NCBI GenBank assembly: GCA_016712375.1
Contig: JADJRE010000001.1
Coordinates: forward strand, 62,001-126,000
Reading direction: 5' to 3'
Origin: Rhodospirillales bacterium
Lineage (GTDB): Bacteria > Pseudomonadota > Alphaproteobacteria > Rhodospirillales > Defluviicoccaceae
Length of the DNA stretch: 64,000 bases
A program made the translations under genes and the position numbers. The notes beneath the pieces are model-generated. The model worked only from the letters and a program-made list of their open reading frames with translations. It searched no databases and was not told the DNA's origin. Of this stretch, positions 28,729 through 38,068 are shown piece after piece. The stretch's first letter is position 1, and each line of letters opens with the position of its first letter.

Positions 28729-29422
28729 TTACCGGCGAAGCCAATTTAGATGATTTGGCGAAACGCCCGCCGCGTAAAGTCCAAGCGTCAAAAGATTTAG
28801 CAATGGTCGCAGGAGATAGCCATCCCGTCGATACTTTAGTGCCGAAGTTATCGCCACAACATTAAGTGATTTCAAATTCCGACTTCCTATCCGGCGAACA
28901 AGGTCGAAATCTTCCATTATAGGCACTCTCCTATAGCCGCCGAGGCGCTCATAATGGCTGCGGTGAATCAGCAAGCCTTGGTCGCCATAGGGCAGCCTAA
29001 AGATCGAGCTACGTAGTCGAACGATGTGCTCGAGAAGTCGCGCCGGCCGGCTGTCGTCATCGAGGGCAAAAACAAAATATGCTGCGGCTGAATTGTTTGC
29101 GGGATCAGCGGTGAATGCAACGATCGCATCCCACCAGCCTGTTTCTGGTCGGGTGTCCGCATGCAGGAATAGCAGCCAGTCACCGGCTGCCGCGGCGGCT
29201 CCCTCGCCTAGTTGCTGTCCGCGGCCCGGCACGGATTCCAGCAATATGGCGCCGCGGTCGGTTGCGATGATTGCGGTATCATCGTTTGAACCGCCGTCTA
29301 CAACGATGATTTCATGCGTTACAGAATTTGACTCTGTCGGGACCAACGATGCCAACGTAGTCTTCAAGACAGCGCCGGCGTTAAGGGTCGGAATAATGAT
29401 GCTGAGCAGGAGCCTCTCCCAT
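28729..29422 (-). CDS. Glycosyltransferase family 2 (TIGR04283-like)
   Basis: GT-A fold protein with VVDGGSNDDT, then the DxD-like HADTRPE (substrate and metal site), PYGDQGLLIHR and MEDFDLVRRI, which fits the TIGR04283 group of short GT2 enzymes, found with arsenosugar or other small-glycoside genes. The normal start LLSIIIPTLNAGAVL is in frame up to 29421 but lacks an ATG; an ATG at 29422 would connect with one base change, so the start is probably hit by a consensus indel. About 230 residues. No partner genes remain; IS elements lie on both sides. Confidence 0.82.
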
Positions 29423-29527
29423 TAATTGGCTTAGTAGGAAGGTGCAGCTAAGTTGCTAGGGGGCAAAATCTGACGGAGGAATCCCGAGCGGGATTTCCGC
29501 GGGCTTGCGGCTATGCGAGTCTGCGGG

Positions 29528-30606
29528 ATGCGCACGGGAAGCAGCGTTGAAGTATCGGCCGCGGATCGTGCTCGGCTCGAGGCGATCGTCGTGGACCGGA
29601 GCATCCCCCAGAAGCACGTGTGGCGTGCTCGGATCGTGCTGCTGACGGCGGACGGCGCCGGCACGAACCAGATCATGCGTCGGAGCGGCAAGAGCAAGAC
29701 GGCCGTGTGGCGTTGGCAGGAGCGGTTCATGGCGGAAGGCGTCGCCGGGCTCCTGCGCGACAAGACGCGGCTGTCGCGCATCCCGCCGCTGGGGGCGGAG
29801 GTGGCGGCACGGGTCGTCGAGCTGACGCAAGGCGGTCCGCCGGGCGAAGCGACCACTGGACGGCGCCGGCCATGGCCAAGGCGGCCGGGATCAGCGTTTC
29901 CTCGGTGCATAGCATCTGGCGGGCGCACCGGCTTCGGCCGCACCGGGTGCGCCGGTTCAAGCTGTCGCGCGATCCGGAGTTCGTGCCGAAGCTCCGCGAC
30001 ATCGTCGGGCTCTATGTCGATCCGCCGGCGCACGCGGTGGTACTGTCGGTGGACGAGAAAAGCCAGATCCAGGCGCTCGACCGCACCCAGCCCGGCCTGC
30101 CGATGAAGAAGGGACGCGCCGGCATCATGACCCACGATTACAAGCGCAACGGCACGACGACGCTGTTCGCCGCGCTGAACGTCCTCGAAGGCAAGGTCAT
30201 CGTCCGCTGCATGCAGCGCCACCGGCACCAGGAGTTCATCCGGTTCTTGAACGCGATCGAAGCAGCGATCCCGGCCGGCAAGATCGTCCACGTCATCCTC
30301 GACAATTACGGCAGCCACAAGAACCCGAAGGTCCGGGCCTGGCTCAGCCGACATCCGCGCTTCGTGTTCCATTACACGCCGACCTTGGCCTCCTGGCTCA
30401 ACGCCGTCGAAGGTTTCTTCGCCAAGCTGGCCAAGCGCCGCTCGAAGCGCGGCGTGTTCCGATCGCTCGTCGATCTCCAGGACGCCATCAACCGATTCCT
30501 CGCCGAGACCAACGATGACCCCAAGCCCTTCGTCTGGACCGCAGATCCAGAGAAAATCATCGCCGCCGTCAGACGCGGGCATCAAACGTTGCAGTCGATT
30601 CACTGA
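29528..30606 (+). CDS. IS630-family transposase (one frameshift)
   Basis: Starts MRTGSSVEVS with the family HTH (RARIVLLTADGAGTNQIM..WRWQERFMAEG). Near 29853 the sequence reads GCGACCACTGG where GCGACCCACTGG is expected; adding one C joins it to the rest. The DDE residues are complete: SVDEKSQIQALDR, VILDNYGSHKN and SWLNAVEGFFAKL. Restored length about 360 residues, so the element may be functional if the shift is an error. It belongs to a different IS630 group than the copies at 10-11 kb. Confidence 0.92.
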
Positions 30607-30740
30607 TATAAGATCGGCAACTCACTGGAGACAACGGAAAACAAATCTCGATGCGCACTAACTATAAGGCCAGCTAATCGGAGGAAAGGCTCATCCCTTT
30701 GCCTCCGGTCCCCAATCGGTGGTGACGCGAGGCGGGTTTT

Positions 30741-31196
30741 GTGATAGAACATAAAGCGAACACACTGCCTTCGGAGGCGTTCGCCGTGGTCGATTTTCCC
30801 CGCTCCCTGCTTGAGTTCCAACGCCGGTTTCCCGACGACGCGGCCTGTGCCGCCTATCTGGCGGAGACCCGCTGGCCCGAGGGCTTCGTCTGCCCCGAAT
30901 GCGGTCACGGCAAGGCATGGCGTCTGGACACCAAAGCGTGGACCTATGAATGCAGCAGATGCCATCGGCAGACCTCCGTGCGGGCGGGCACCGTGATGCA
31001 CGGCTCCAAGCTGTCGCTGACAGTCTGGTTCTGGGCTGCCTATTTGATGGCGACGCATTCCAACGGCATGTCGGCGCGCCAGTTGTGGCGGCAACTCGGC
31101 TTGGGCTCCTACAAGAGCGCCTGGCTGCTGGCCGCCAAAATGGCTATCAAACCGGCCTCCTACAAAATGCTGATCGCACCGGAAGCAGCGGGATAA
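30741..31196 (+). pseudogene. IS1595-family transposase, N-terminal fragment
   Basis: 152 residues carrying the IS1595 N-terminal zinc ribbon (CPECGHG..YECSRCHRQTS), TVMHGSKLSLTVWFWA and LWRQLGLGSYKSAWLLAAKM. The protein should continue with the DDE (ISXO2-like) domain; instead the frame drifts after AKM and stops. The catalytic half is absent from the next 200 bases. Confidence 0.88.
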
Positions 31197-31394
31197 GCCC
31201 TTCGGGGGAAAGTCAGCCACACTTCCAAAAGCCGCAGCTGGTGCACGTGTCGCATCCTGTCTGACTAGTGGTGAAATTCATACGGAAGAGTCCACGCCCA
31301 ACGGCGGGAAGCTGGGCGGCGAAGGCCGAACCGGCGGTTCCATCCGTCTGATTCTATCCACTAGCACTACTCTGGCAGATTGTTGACGACGAAG

Positions 31395-31480
31395 GCGTTT
31401 TCAGGATTGATCGGGGATAGGGGGGCGCCTCGCGGCGCCGCCCCTCCCACACCACCGGGCATACGGGTCACGTACCGCGG
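31395..31480 (-). ncRNA. Group II intron 3' end remnant
   Basis: On the minus strand this reads CGAACCGCCGCGGTACG and then CCCGGTGGTGTGGGAGGGG, a string that follows many group II intron maturase genes, then a strong hairpin (GGCGCC stem, 31427-31452) and CCTATCCC. It lies just downstream of a maturase C-terminus in the same orientation, which supports the call. I could not fold domains V and VI here. Confidence 0.55.
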
Positions 31481-31493
31481 CGGTTCGACCGGG

Positions 31494-31751
31494 TTAAGCT
31501 TGGGCGGGGACATGGAGGCGAGGCAGACCGAGGGGAGTCGAAGGTGTGGTTGCGCAGCGCCATTTGCACCGCCGGATGTCCTGACATGCGCCAGAAGCCG
31601 GTCGGCGAACTGGCGGCAACCGCTGCCTGGAACTTTGGGCACGCCACGACGGCGTAGTTCCTTGAAGCGGTTTGGCCCGTTCTGCCACTGCCGCCAAAGA
31701 TACGATCGTACACCCAGATTGACTTACGCCGTGCAGGTCCCGACAGATCAA
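31494..31751 (-). pseudogene. Group II intron maturase, C-terminal remnant
   Basis: In one minus-strand frame the codons read YLWRQWQNGPNRFKELRRRG, then in the next frame ASSPTGFWRMSGHPAVQMAL followed by LGLPRLHVPA. These are the characteristic C-terminal blocks of group II intron-encoded proteins. At least two frame changes are needed. The reverse transcriptase domain that should lie upstream is missing; a DUF427 fragment is found instead. Confidence 0.75.
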
Positions 31752-31876
31752 CGCCGCGATCTGCGACGGCAGTAGTGCCTGCGCCAGTGCTCGACCGAGC
31801 GCAGCTCAGAGAGGAAGCCGCGCACAGCGGATACGAAGCGTCAGGAGGTGAGTTCAACGCCGCCAGCGGTCGCCGG

Positions 31877-32071
31877 TTACCAGCCTGCCGTTCCCGGCTC
31901 GCCCTTGAACGGGCCGATGATGTCCTTGGTGATCCATCCGCCGTAGAAGCTTCCGGGTTGCGGGCTGGCCTGTTCGTCGCCGACAAAGCAGGCGTCCATC
32001 ATCTGTGCGCAAAAAGCCAGGTGGTCTTTGATCGTAACAAAGTCGGACGTTGGGTCGGGATAGGCCCAGGC
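31877..32071 (-). pseudogene. DUF427 protein, C-terminal half (gene split by insertion)
   Basis: Third-frame minus-strand reading gives WAYPDPTSDFVTIKDHLAF, MMDACFVGDEQASPQPGSFY, GGWITKDIIGPFKGEPGTAG and a stop at 31877-31879, the conserved end of DUF427 proteins. It has no start codon of its own. The N-terminal half lies at 33803-34085 on the same strand; removing the sequence between 32071 and 33803 restores the frame exactly. Confidence 0.85.
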
Positions 32072-32700
32072 AGGCGTGGAAACGCGTTCGAAGGAACAAG
32101 GGCAGTCCTGGCGTGGATGGGATGACCATCGACGACGTCAGGGACTACCTGCGTGAGCACTGGCTAAACATTCGGTCTCAACTGCTCAAGGGAAACTACC
32201 AGCCGCAGCCGATCAAGCGGGTTGAAATACCCAAGCCGGATGGCGGGGTCAGAAAACTCGGCGTGCCTTGCGTCGTCGACAGACTGATCCAGCAAGCGCT
32301 GCTGCAGGTTCTCCAACCGCGGTGGGACCCGACGTTTTCCGAGTACAGTTACGGCTTCCGACCGGGACGCTCCGCCCATCAGGCGGTGGCCCAGGCGCAA
32401 TGCTACATTGCCACGCTGGTGCTGAACTCGTCGCTTGAACAGGGAAGATGACGATCCCTACGGAATCGAGGCCCGACAGCTTCGCCGTCTCGATGATCTC
32501 GAATGACGGGAGCGAGCGGCGCATCGCGCCAAAGGCACTCGACAAATTCAAGATGCAGATCCGGGACATGACACGCCGGACGCGGGGGCTCTCTCTACGG
32601 CAGCTGATCGACGAGTTGACACCATACCTGATCGGATGGCGCGGCTACTTCGGCTTCTGCCAGACCCCGCGGGTGCTCACAAACCTGGAAGCGTGGATTC
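32072..32700 (+). pseudogene. Group II intron reverse transcriptase, internally deleted
   Basis: The N-terminal RT segment is clear (AWKRVRRNKGSPGVDGMTID, then KPDGGVRKLGVPCVVDRLIQ, then YGFRPGRSAHQAVAQAQ). It breaks off near 32410 and resumes near 32490 with the C-terminal maturase segment (ERRIAPKALDKFK, RGWRGYFGFCQTP-like block). The whole palm with the catalytic YADD is missing, so it cannot be active. The 3' end is cut at about 32700 by an IS66 fragment in the opposite orientation. Confidence 0.88.
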
Positions 32701-33140
32701 GCCGAAGACCGCGCTCGGCGGGATTGTTGTCGATGGCGATGCGGCCGTCCTCGAGGAACAGGGTGAAGGCGTCCCACCGCTTGAGGGCGTAGCGCATGGC
32801 CTTGGCGAGGTCACCCTTGGCCGGGACGCGGGCAAGCTGGTTCTCACACCAGGTCCGGAAGGCTTGGACATGGGGCCGGCTGCGGTTCTGGCGCGCCTCG
32901 CGGCGGCGCTCTGCCGGCTGGCCGACAATCTCGCCCTCGATGTCGTAGAGCCTGCCGATCCGCTCCAGCGCGTCCTTGGCAACAGGCGACGCGGTCGCTT
33001 TCCAGATGTCGTGGAAATCGCGCCGAAGGTGCGCCCAGCAGGCCGCCTCGCGGATCCGCGGCTCGGCGTCCGGCGCGGTCGCCTGATAGAGCTTGGCGAA
33101 ACCACCGTAGGCGTCGGCCTGCAGCACGCCCTTGAACGCG
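32700..33140 (-). pseudogene. IS66-family transposase (TnpC), C-terminal fragment
   Basis: Reads GVLQADAYGGFAKLY, then ACWAHLRRDFHDIW, the long helical region (GRLYDIEGEIVGQPAERRR) and the end DGRIAIDNNPAERGLRRI, all diagnostic of IS66 TnpC. Both ends are cut: the group II remnant at the 3' side and the IS3 fragment at the 5' side. TnpA and TnpB are absent. Confidence 0.9.
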
Positions 33141-33194
33141 CCAAGATGGCCCTGCGGATGCTGTGCCGGACGCCGGCACTGGGCGGCCATCGCG

Positions 33195-33682
33195 TTTCGG
33201 CAAGCCGGAGATTCTTCAACACCGACCAGGGCAGCCAGTTCACCAGCGCCGCCTTCACCGGCCGGCTGGCCGGCGCCGGCATCCGCATCTCGATGGACGG
33301 CCGTGGCCGGTGGCTCGACAACGTCTTCATCGAGCGACTGTGGCGGTCGCTGAAGTACGAGGACGTCTATCTGAAGGGCTACGCCGATGGCCGCGAGGCG
33401 CGCGCCGGGATCGCGTCGTGGATCGGCTTCTACAATGGTCGACGCCCTCACCAAGCCCTGGCCGGGCGGACGCCGATGACCGTGTGGCGCGACGGCGTCG
33501 GCGGCACCCGGGCCGGCAACGCCGTGGACATGACGCTGCGCTTGGACGACGCTACCGCGTCGCCCACATGCCCACCGCGTCAACAACCGCTCACCTCCAT
33601 CAGGTTGGACAGGAGACTTTCACTCCCGAGCTATCGAACATGCTGGGCACACAACGAAACCGCTGTCGCGGGAGGGGGGTGA
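33195..33682 (+). pseudogene. IS3-family transposase, C-terminal fragment
   Basis: Integrase core with the second catalytic Asp in FNTDQGSQFTSAAF and the Glu region WLDNVFIERLWRSLKYEDVY, then YNGRRPHQALAGRTP. An extra C near 33214 separates it from FGKPEI in another frame. The first half of the transposase is missing. Part of it (33435-33589) is repeated in inverted form at 11398-11552. Confidence 0.88.
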
Positions 33683-33699
33683 TCGGTTAGCGGGGGCAG

Positions 33700-33800
33700 T
33701 GAACTGGACCCCGTCGGCGGGACCACTGGACGGTCGTTCTTGATTGGAAATGCTGCCGGCTCCTACTCACTTTTGATCACGCTACGCAAGTCGCCTGGTG
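33700..33800 (+). repeat. 101-bp dispersed direct repeat, copy 2
   Basis: Near-identical to 11297-11397. Its right end (CGCCTGGTG) abuts the interrupted DUF427 coding sequence, so it marks a terminus of the inserted material. Confidence 0.9.
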
Positions 33801-34085
33801 GCACGGCGCACGAGCTTGCCCGCGACATTGACGTCAAAGTAACGCGCCGTGCCCTTCCACTCGCAGAACGAAGACGCACTCCCCGCCAGCAGGTAGTGCA
33901 TGCCGACGTCCGCCGCAGGAAAGTAGTAGACGGGCGGATGACTGGTTTCGAGAACGCGCTTGCCTTGCGTCGTCTCGGCAAGGGTGACGCCTTCCAGAAC
34001 CACGCGCAGCCTTTTGTCGACGCGCTCCAAGCGGGGCGGCCTCGGATAATCCCACACCGACTCCTGGCCAGGACCCGCGGAACAT
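33801..34085 (-). pseudogene. DUF427 protein, N-terminal half
   Basis: Begins ATGTTCCGCGGGTCC at 34085; dropping one T joins MFRG to PGQESVWDYPRPPRLE, then RVVLEGVTLAETTQGKRVLE, SHPPVYYFPAADV, SFCEWKGTARYFDV and AGKLVRRA, the canonical DUF427 order. At 33800 it runs into the 101-bp repeat. The matching C-terminal half is at 31877-32071. Joined, the gene would code for about 158 residues, normal for DUF427, a small family of unknown function. Confidence 0.85.
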
Positions 34086-34264
34086 CGCCGTCTCGTCGCA
34101 TGCGCTGCCCTCCCATGCCTCCGCACCAACGGGGTCGGCCCGCTCTCATCGGGTGGGTGAACGTCCGATCGGGCTCTTCTCACGTATCATCTGGTGTCAG
34201 TGAACATCAGACGGTAGCGAGCAACGCGATGATCTGGCGTGACCGATTGGACAGGCTCTTGAGC

Positions 34265-35016
34265 ATGTCATCGACCGCCGATGCAGGTGAAGTCGCCCGC
34301 TTCGCCGGCCTTGCAGAGGAATGGTGGGATCCGGATGGCCGGTTCGAGACGCTGAACCGGCTGAACCCGGTGCGGCTGGCGTTTATTCGGGACCGAGTTG
34401 CGCGACTTGCCGGGAGGGACCCTGCCCCCGACCTGCCATTCGCCGGGCTGCGCATTCTCGATATCGGCTGCGGCGGCGGGCTTCTGAGCGAGCCGGCGGC
34501 CTTTCTCGGCGCCCGGGTCCTCGGCATCGATGCGACCGCGAAGCTGGTCGAGGTCGCGAGAACGCACGCGCTCGTGGCATCGACATCGATTACCGGCATG
34601 CGCTTGCCGAAGACCTGGCAAGCGCCGGCGAAAGGTTCGACGTGATCCTGAATACCGAAGTTATCGAGCACGTGGCGAACGTTGATCGATTCGTTGACTG
34701 CTGCTGCCGGATGCTCAAGCCCGGCGGCATCATGATCGTGGCAACCTTGAACAGGACCTTGAAATCGTTCCTCTTCGCGAAGGTCGCCGGCGAGTACATC
34801 CTTGGCCTGTTGCCGCGCGGCACCCACGACTGGCGGCGCTTCATCAAGCCAGCGGAGCTGCGAGAAAAGCTGAGCCGCTCCGGCGTGCGGGTCGAGGAAT
34901 TTGCCGGGGTCGCCTTCAATCCGCTGTCCAACCGCTTTCGCATCACCAGCAACCTCGGCGTCAACTACATGGCCGTCGCGCATCGCCCGGCGCCTCGTCT
35001 CGCCGCCACCACATGA
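34265..35016 (+). CDS. ubiG: Ubiquinone biosynthesis O-methyltransferase (frameshifted)
   Basis: SAM-dependent methyltransferase doing both O-methylations of ubiquinone synthesis. Start MSSTADAGEVARF followed by LAEEWWDPDG and LNPVRLAFI is diagnostic; motif I is ILDIGCGGGLLSEP. Near 34557 one base is missing and the protein continues in another frame with RARGIDIDYRHALAEDLA, FDVILNTEVIEHV, MLKPGGIMIVATLNRT and HDWRRFIKP. Restored length 250 residues, as expected. ATG at 34229 is an alternative start. Its stop overlaps the next ATG. Confidence 0.92.
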
Positions 35017-35438
35017 GCGCCCACCCGGCCGATCCGTCAGCCTCGTCCTCGGCGGCACCGTCCGCCGACGAGACACCGCGCGCCGTGACCGTGTTTTACG
35101 ATGGCGCCTGTCCGCTGTGCTCCGCTGAGATCGGTTTCTACCGCCGCCGCCGCGGCGCCGACCGGGTCGGGTGGGTCGATGTGAGCGCTTGTCAGGCGGA
35201 AAACGTGACCGCTGGCTTGACGCGAGATCAGGCGCTCAGGAGGTTTCACATTCAGGATGCCGAAGGACGCCTGATCAGCGGAGGACGGGCCTTCGCCGTT
35301 CTTTGGGCCGCGCTTCCCGGTTACGCCTGGATCGGCCGGCTGTTTCGCCTAAAGCCACTCGGTTGGGCGATCGACCGCGCCTACGACGGGTTCCTGAAAT
35401 GGCGTCCGAGGCTGCAGGCCGTAGCGAGAGATCGGTAA
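35013..35438 (+). CDS. DUF393 (DCC family) thiol-disulfide oxidoreductase-like protein
   Basis: 141 residues with the DCC motif YDGACPLCSAEI near residue 30, thioredoxin-like fold predicted. Start overlaps the ubiG stop (ATGA), so the two are co-translated. Members may act as redox proteins, but no substrate is known. Upstream tail of about 25 residues is low complexity and the true start might be a little later. Confidence 0.88.
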   Translation: MSAHPADPSASSSAAPSADETPRAVTVFYDGACPLCSAEIGFYRRRRGADRVGWVDVSACQAENVTAGLTRDQALRRFHIQDAEGRLISGGRAFAVLWAALPGYAWIGRLFRLKPLGWAIDRAYDGFLKWRPRLQAVARDR

Positions 35439-35656
35439 CTCGCGCGACGTGGAGGAAAAACTCTCTTCCTTCGTCACCGGCAACGCCAGCTGCTGCAAGC
35501 AAAGCAAGACCGGAGCGAAGCGCTTCCTCCGGCAGCTGCGCAGACTATTCGCTGCGGCGCCCAGACTCTGGCAGCGATCGATTCCAGCTGTGAGAGGAAA
35601 GCGGGATGTGAGAGGAAAGCGGGCAGTCTGATGCATGGACGTGAAAGACCGCCGAG

Positions 35657-36076
35657 ATGATGAAATACGTGGTCGCATACCTTGCGGCGGCGACAACCCT
35701 TTTCGCCATCGATCTGCTCTGGCTGGGCGTCATCGCCAAGTCGTTCTACCGTGCGCAGATCGGCTCCTTGATGCTCGATCAGATCAACATCGTTGCCGCC
35801 ATCTTGTTTTACGCTGTGTATGTCGTTTGCGTTGTCATCTTCGCCGTTGCGCTGGCGCTGCACACCGGCTCGTGGCGCACCGCGATCGTCCTCGGAACAC
35901 TCTTCGGCTTCTTCGCCTACGCCACCTACGACATGACCAATCTTGCGACACTGCGCGGCTGGCCGATCGCGATGGTGGTTGTCGACATCGCATGGGGAAC
36001 CTGCCTCACCGCCATCTCGGCGACGGCGGGGTTCCTGGTGGCACAGCGTCTCTTCCCGCCTTCGGGCGCGTCGTGA
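35657..36076 (+). CDS. DUF2177 family membrane protein
   Basis: 139 residues with four membrane segments and the family pattern FAIDLLWLGVIAKSFY at the N-terminus and YATYDMTNLATLRGWP in the middle. Unknown function. It lies 218 bases after the DUF393 gene and 73 bases before the dehydrogenase. Confidence 0.9.
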   Translation: MMKYVVAYLAAATTLFAIDLLWLGVIAKSFYRAQIGSLMLDQINIVAAILFYAVYVVCVVIFAVALALHTGSWRTAIVLGTLFGFFAYATYDMTNLATLRGWPIAMVVVDIAWGTCLTAISATAGFLVAQRLFPPSGAS

Positions 36077-36149
36077 ACACGGTGGATGGAGCCATGGGTC
36101 AGGCAGGCTCAGCCTTGATCGACTCGGCGTCGCCATCATTGGCGCCGGC

Positions 36150-36884
36150 ATGGCCAGTCCGGCTGCGATGAAAGGCGGTCTGGCGCTGGCAAGCTTTCCC
36201 GCAGGCGGAACCGCGCTGGTCATTGGTGCCTCGGGAGCGATCGGCGCGGCATTTTTCGAAACGCTCCGGCAGGCGCCTTCCGTCGTGCGCGTAATCGGCC
36301 TCGGCCGAACGACGGCACCGGCGCTGGATCTGACCGTGGAGGGCTCGATCGCCGCCGCCGCGGCGGCGATCGGTGCGCTCGAACCACGCCTCGTAATCGA
36401 TGCTACGGGGTTTTTGCACGAGGCGGGTCACAGGCCAGAGCGCAGTTGGCGCCACTTGGAGCCGGAACACATGGCGAAGGCGTTCGCGGTGAATGCAATT
36501 GGACCGGCGCTGCTGATCAAGCACTTCCTTCCACAGTTACCACGCACTGGCAAAGCGGTGTTTGCAACATTGTCGGCGAAGGTGGGCAGCATAGGGGATA
36601 ACCACTTGGGCGGCTGGTACAGTTACCGCGCCTCGAAAGCGGCGCTCAACCAGTTGGTGCACACCGCGGCGATTGAGCTGAGACGGCAGCGGCCGGACGC
36701 CATTTGTGTGGCGCTACATCCCGGCACAGTGGACACGCCGCTGTCCGCACCGTTCGCCAAAATGGGACTGGTGGTGCGGCCTCCGGCTGAGGCCGCAACA
36801 CAAATGCTTGCGGTGATCGATGCGCTGACGCCGACGCAGTCCGGAGGATTCTTCGACTATCGAGGCCGGGAACTGCTCTGGTAG
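36150..36884 (+). CDS. Short-chain dehydrogenase/reductase, CsgA-like
   Basis: Rossmann enzyme with ALVIGASGAIGAAF (cofactor loop), DATGFLHE, the catalytic Ser in FATLSAKVGSIGDN and the YSYRASK Tyr-Lys pair. This fits the C-factor (CsgA-like) branch of SDRs. I give the ATG at 36150; the ATG at 36168 is equally possible. In other proteobacteria similar SDR, DUF2177 and DUF393 genes are found with photo-oxidative stress genes, which is only a contextual hint here. Confidence 0.85.
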   Translation: MASPAAMKGGLALASFPAGGTALVIGASGAIGAAFFETLRQAPSVVRVIGLGRTTAPALDLTVEGSIAAAAAAIGALEPRLVIDATGFLHEAGHRPERSWRHLEPEHMAKAFAVNAIGPALLIKHFLPQLPRTGKAVFATLSAKVGSIGDNHLGGWYSYRASKAALNQLVHTAAIELRRQRPDAICVALHPGTVDTPLSAPFAKMGLVVRPPAEAATQMLAVIDALTPTQSGGFFDYRGRELLW

Positions 36885-36973
36885 GAAGTGCCACCTTTTT
36901 TGCCTGAGACGAATGTCTCAACTGCGTCCGACACGCCCGGCGAAGGTCGCACGCCTTCCTTGGACGGAAAATC

Positions 36974-37364
36974 CTACGAGGGGTGAGCCTCCCGCTGAAA
37001 TGCGACGAAGTACAAGGGTTCAGCCGAGTTTCCGGTCACCGGAATGACGCGCCACCACATCGTGAAATCAGAGCCGTCTTTGCGGTAGTTGACAGCCTTG
37101 CCCTCGAAAACGCGCTTAGCCGCCATATCGGCATGCAACCGTTGCAGAACGGCTGCATCGGTTCCGGAACCTTGCAAAAAGCCCGGCGACTTTCCCAGCA
37201 CTTCTTCGGTGGAATAGCCGGTGAGGTCGGTAAAAGCTTTGTTCACATAGACGATCGGATTTTGACGTCGCCTTGGTGATCATCACCGAATCGAAGCAGT
37301 TCTCAACAAGGGCGTCGAAAACCGCGCTTTGGTGTTCGTTGGAAACGGTGGAATGGGCTTTCAT
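36974..37364 (-). CDS. Short PAS/LOV-like protein lacking the photoactive Cys (frameshifted)
   Basis: Starts MKAHSTVSNEHQ at 37364 with GGGAGA upstream, continues to VMITKA, changes frame near 37265, and goes on with NKAFTDLTGYSTEEVLGKSP then GFLQGSGTD and RKDGSDFTMWWRVIPV. The arrangement matches short LOV domains (GRNCRFLQG), but the Cys position reads Pro (GKSPGFLQG). So flavin adduct formation is not expected; it may be an ordinary PAS sensor. About 130 residues, with no output domain. Confidence 0.75.
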
Positions 37365-37696
37365 GGGATCTCCCATCGGAGGAAACAATCTCGCTGCTAA
37401 CGGGCAGACAGAACTACGCCACCGGCGTCCCGCCAGATCACGCTGCATCACCATGCGTAAGGTTACGGTAGCTGGCGAATCGATGGGGCGGGCACCGTTT
37501 CCGGCAGGTGAAGGCGGTTGCGACGTGGTCATGGTAAAGGAAGCGTTGGCCCCACCCCGCAGCGACTTTTTGGACCGCGCCATGATCCTCTCTCCGTCGG
37601 GTGCGTTGGCCGGGGCTCTTGACCCGCTTATTGACGCCCTTTTGCTGCCGATGCTCGACCGGGGGCGGGTGATCCAATGTAACACCTTGCCTCCGC
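37365..37696. other. Non-coding stretch upstream of PAS gene
   Basis: About 330 bases. A plus-strand frame of 160 codons crosses it but overlaps two real genes and has no family similarity. Confidence 0.4.
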
Positions 37697-38068
37697 CTAC
37701 CTCCGCCGCACCAGCCCCTGGAGCTTGCGGCCGCCGGCCCAGACCCATTTCATGAACTCGGCCGGCACCAGCGCATGCTCCTCGCGGTTGACCTTCCGGC
37801 GCAGGGTCGAGCGCTGCAGGCCGCCCGCGCCGACGTTGAACACGAACGAGGCCAATGCATCGAACTGGCCGTCGGTGAGTGGCACGGTGATCAAGTGCAG
37901 CACGGCGCGCTCGGCGATACTGGCATCGCGACGAAGCAGGTCCTCGGCTTCGTCCTCGCCCATACCATTGGCGAAACGCTCGCGGATCGTTTCGGGAACG
38001 TGGCGAGCCGGCTGTGCGGCTATGCGTGGACGGAACGGCCGAACCGTCGTGCCGGCTGCTCCGGCCAC
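37697..38068 (-). pseudogene. GH24 phage-type lysozyme, C-terminal remnant
   Basis: EAEDLLRRDASIAERAV, LTDGQFDALASFVFNVGAG, STLRRKVNREEH and FMKWVWAGGRKLQGLVRRR match the end of phage-type (T4 lysozyme-like) muramidases. The N-terminal part with the catalytic Glu and the GYGH segment is not found; the 40 residues in front are unrelated. Probably a prophage relic. It overlaps the end of the small HTH gene. Confidence 0.78.

Noticed and set aside
32645..33586. A single 313-codon minus-strand gene
   Set aside because: Its first third is antisense to the IS3 fragment and the rest is the IS66 fragment; the joined frame is accidental.
37273..37755. Plus-strand 160-codon frame
   Set aside because: Overlaps the PAS and lysozyme sequences on the other strand and resembles nothing known.
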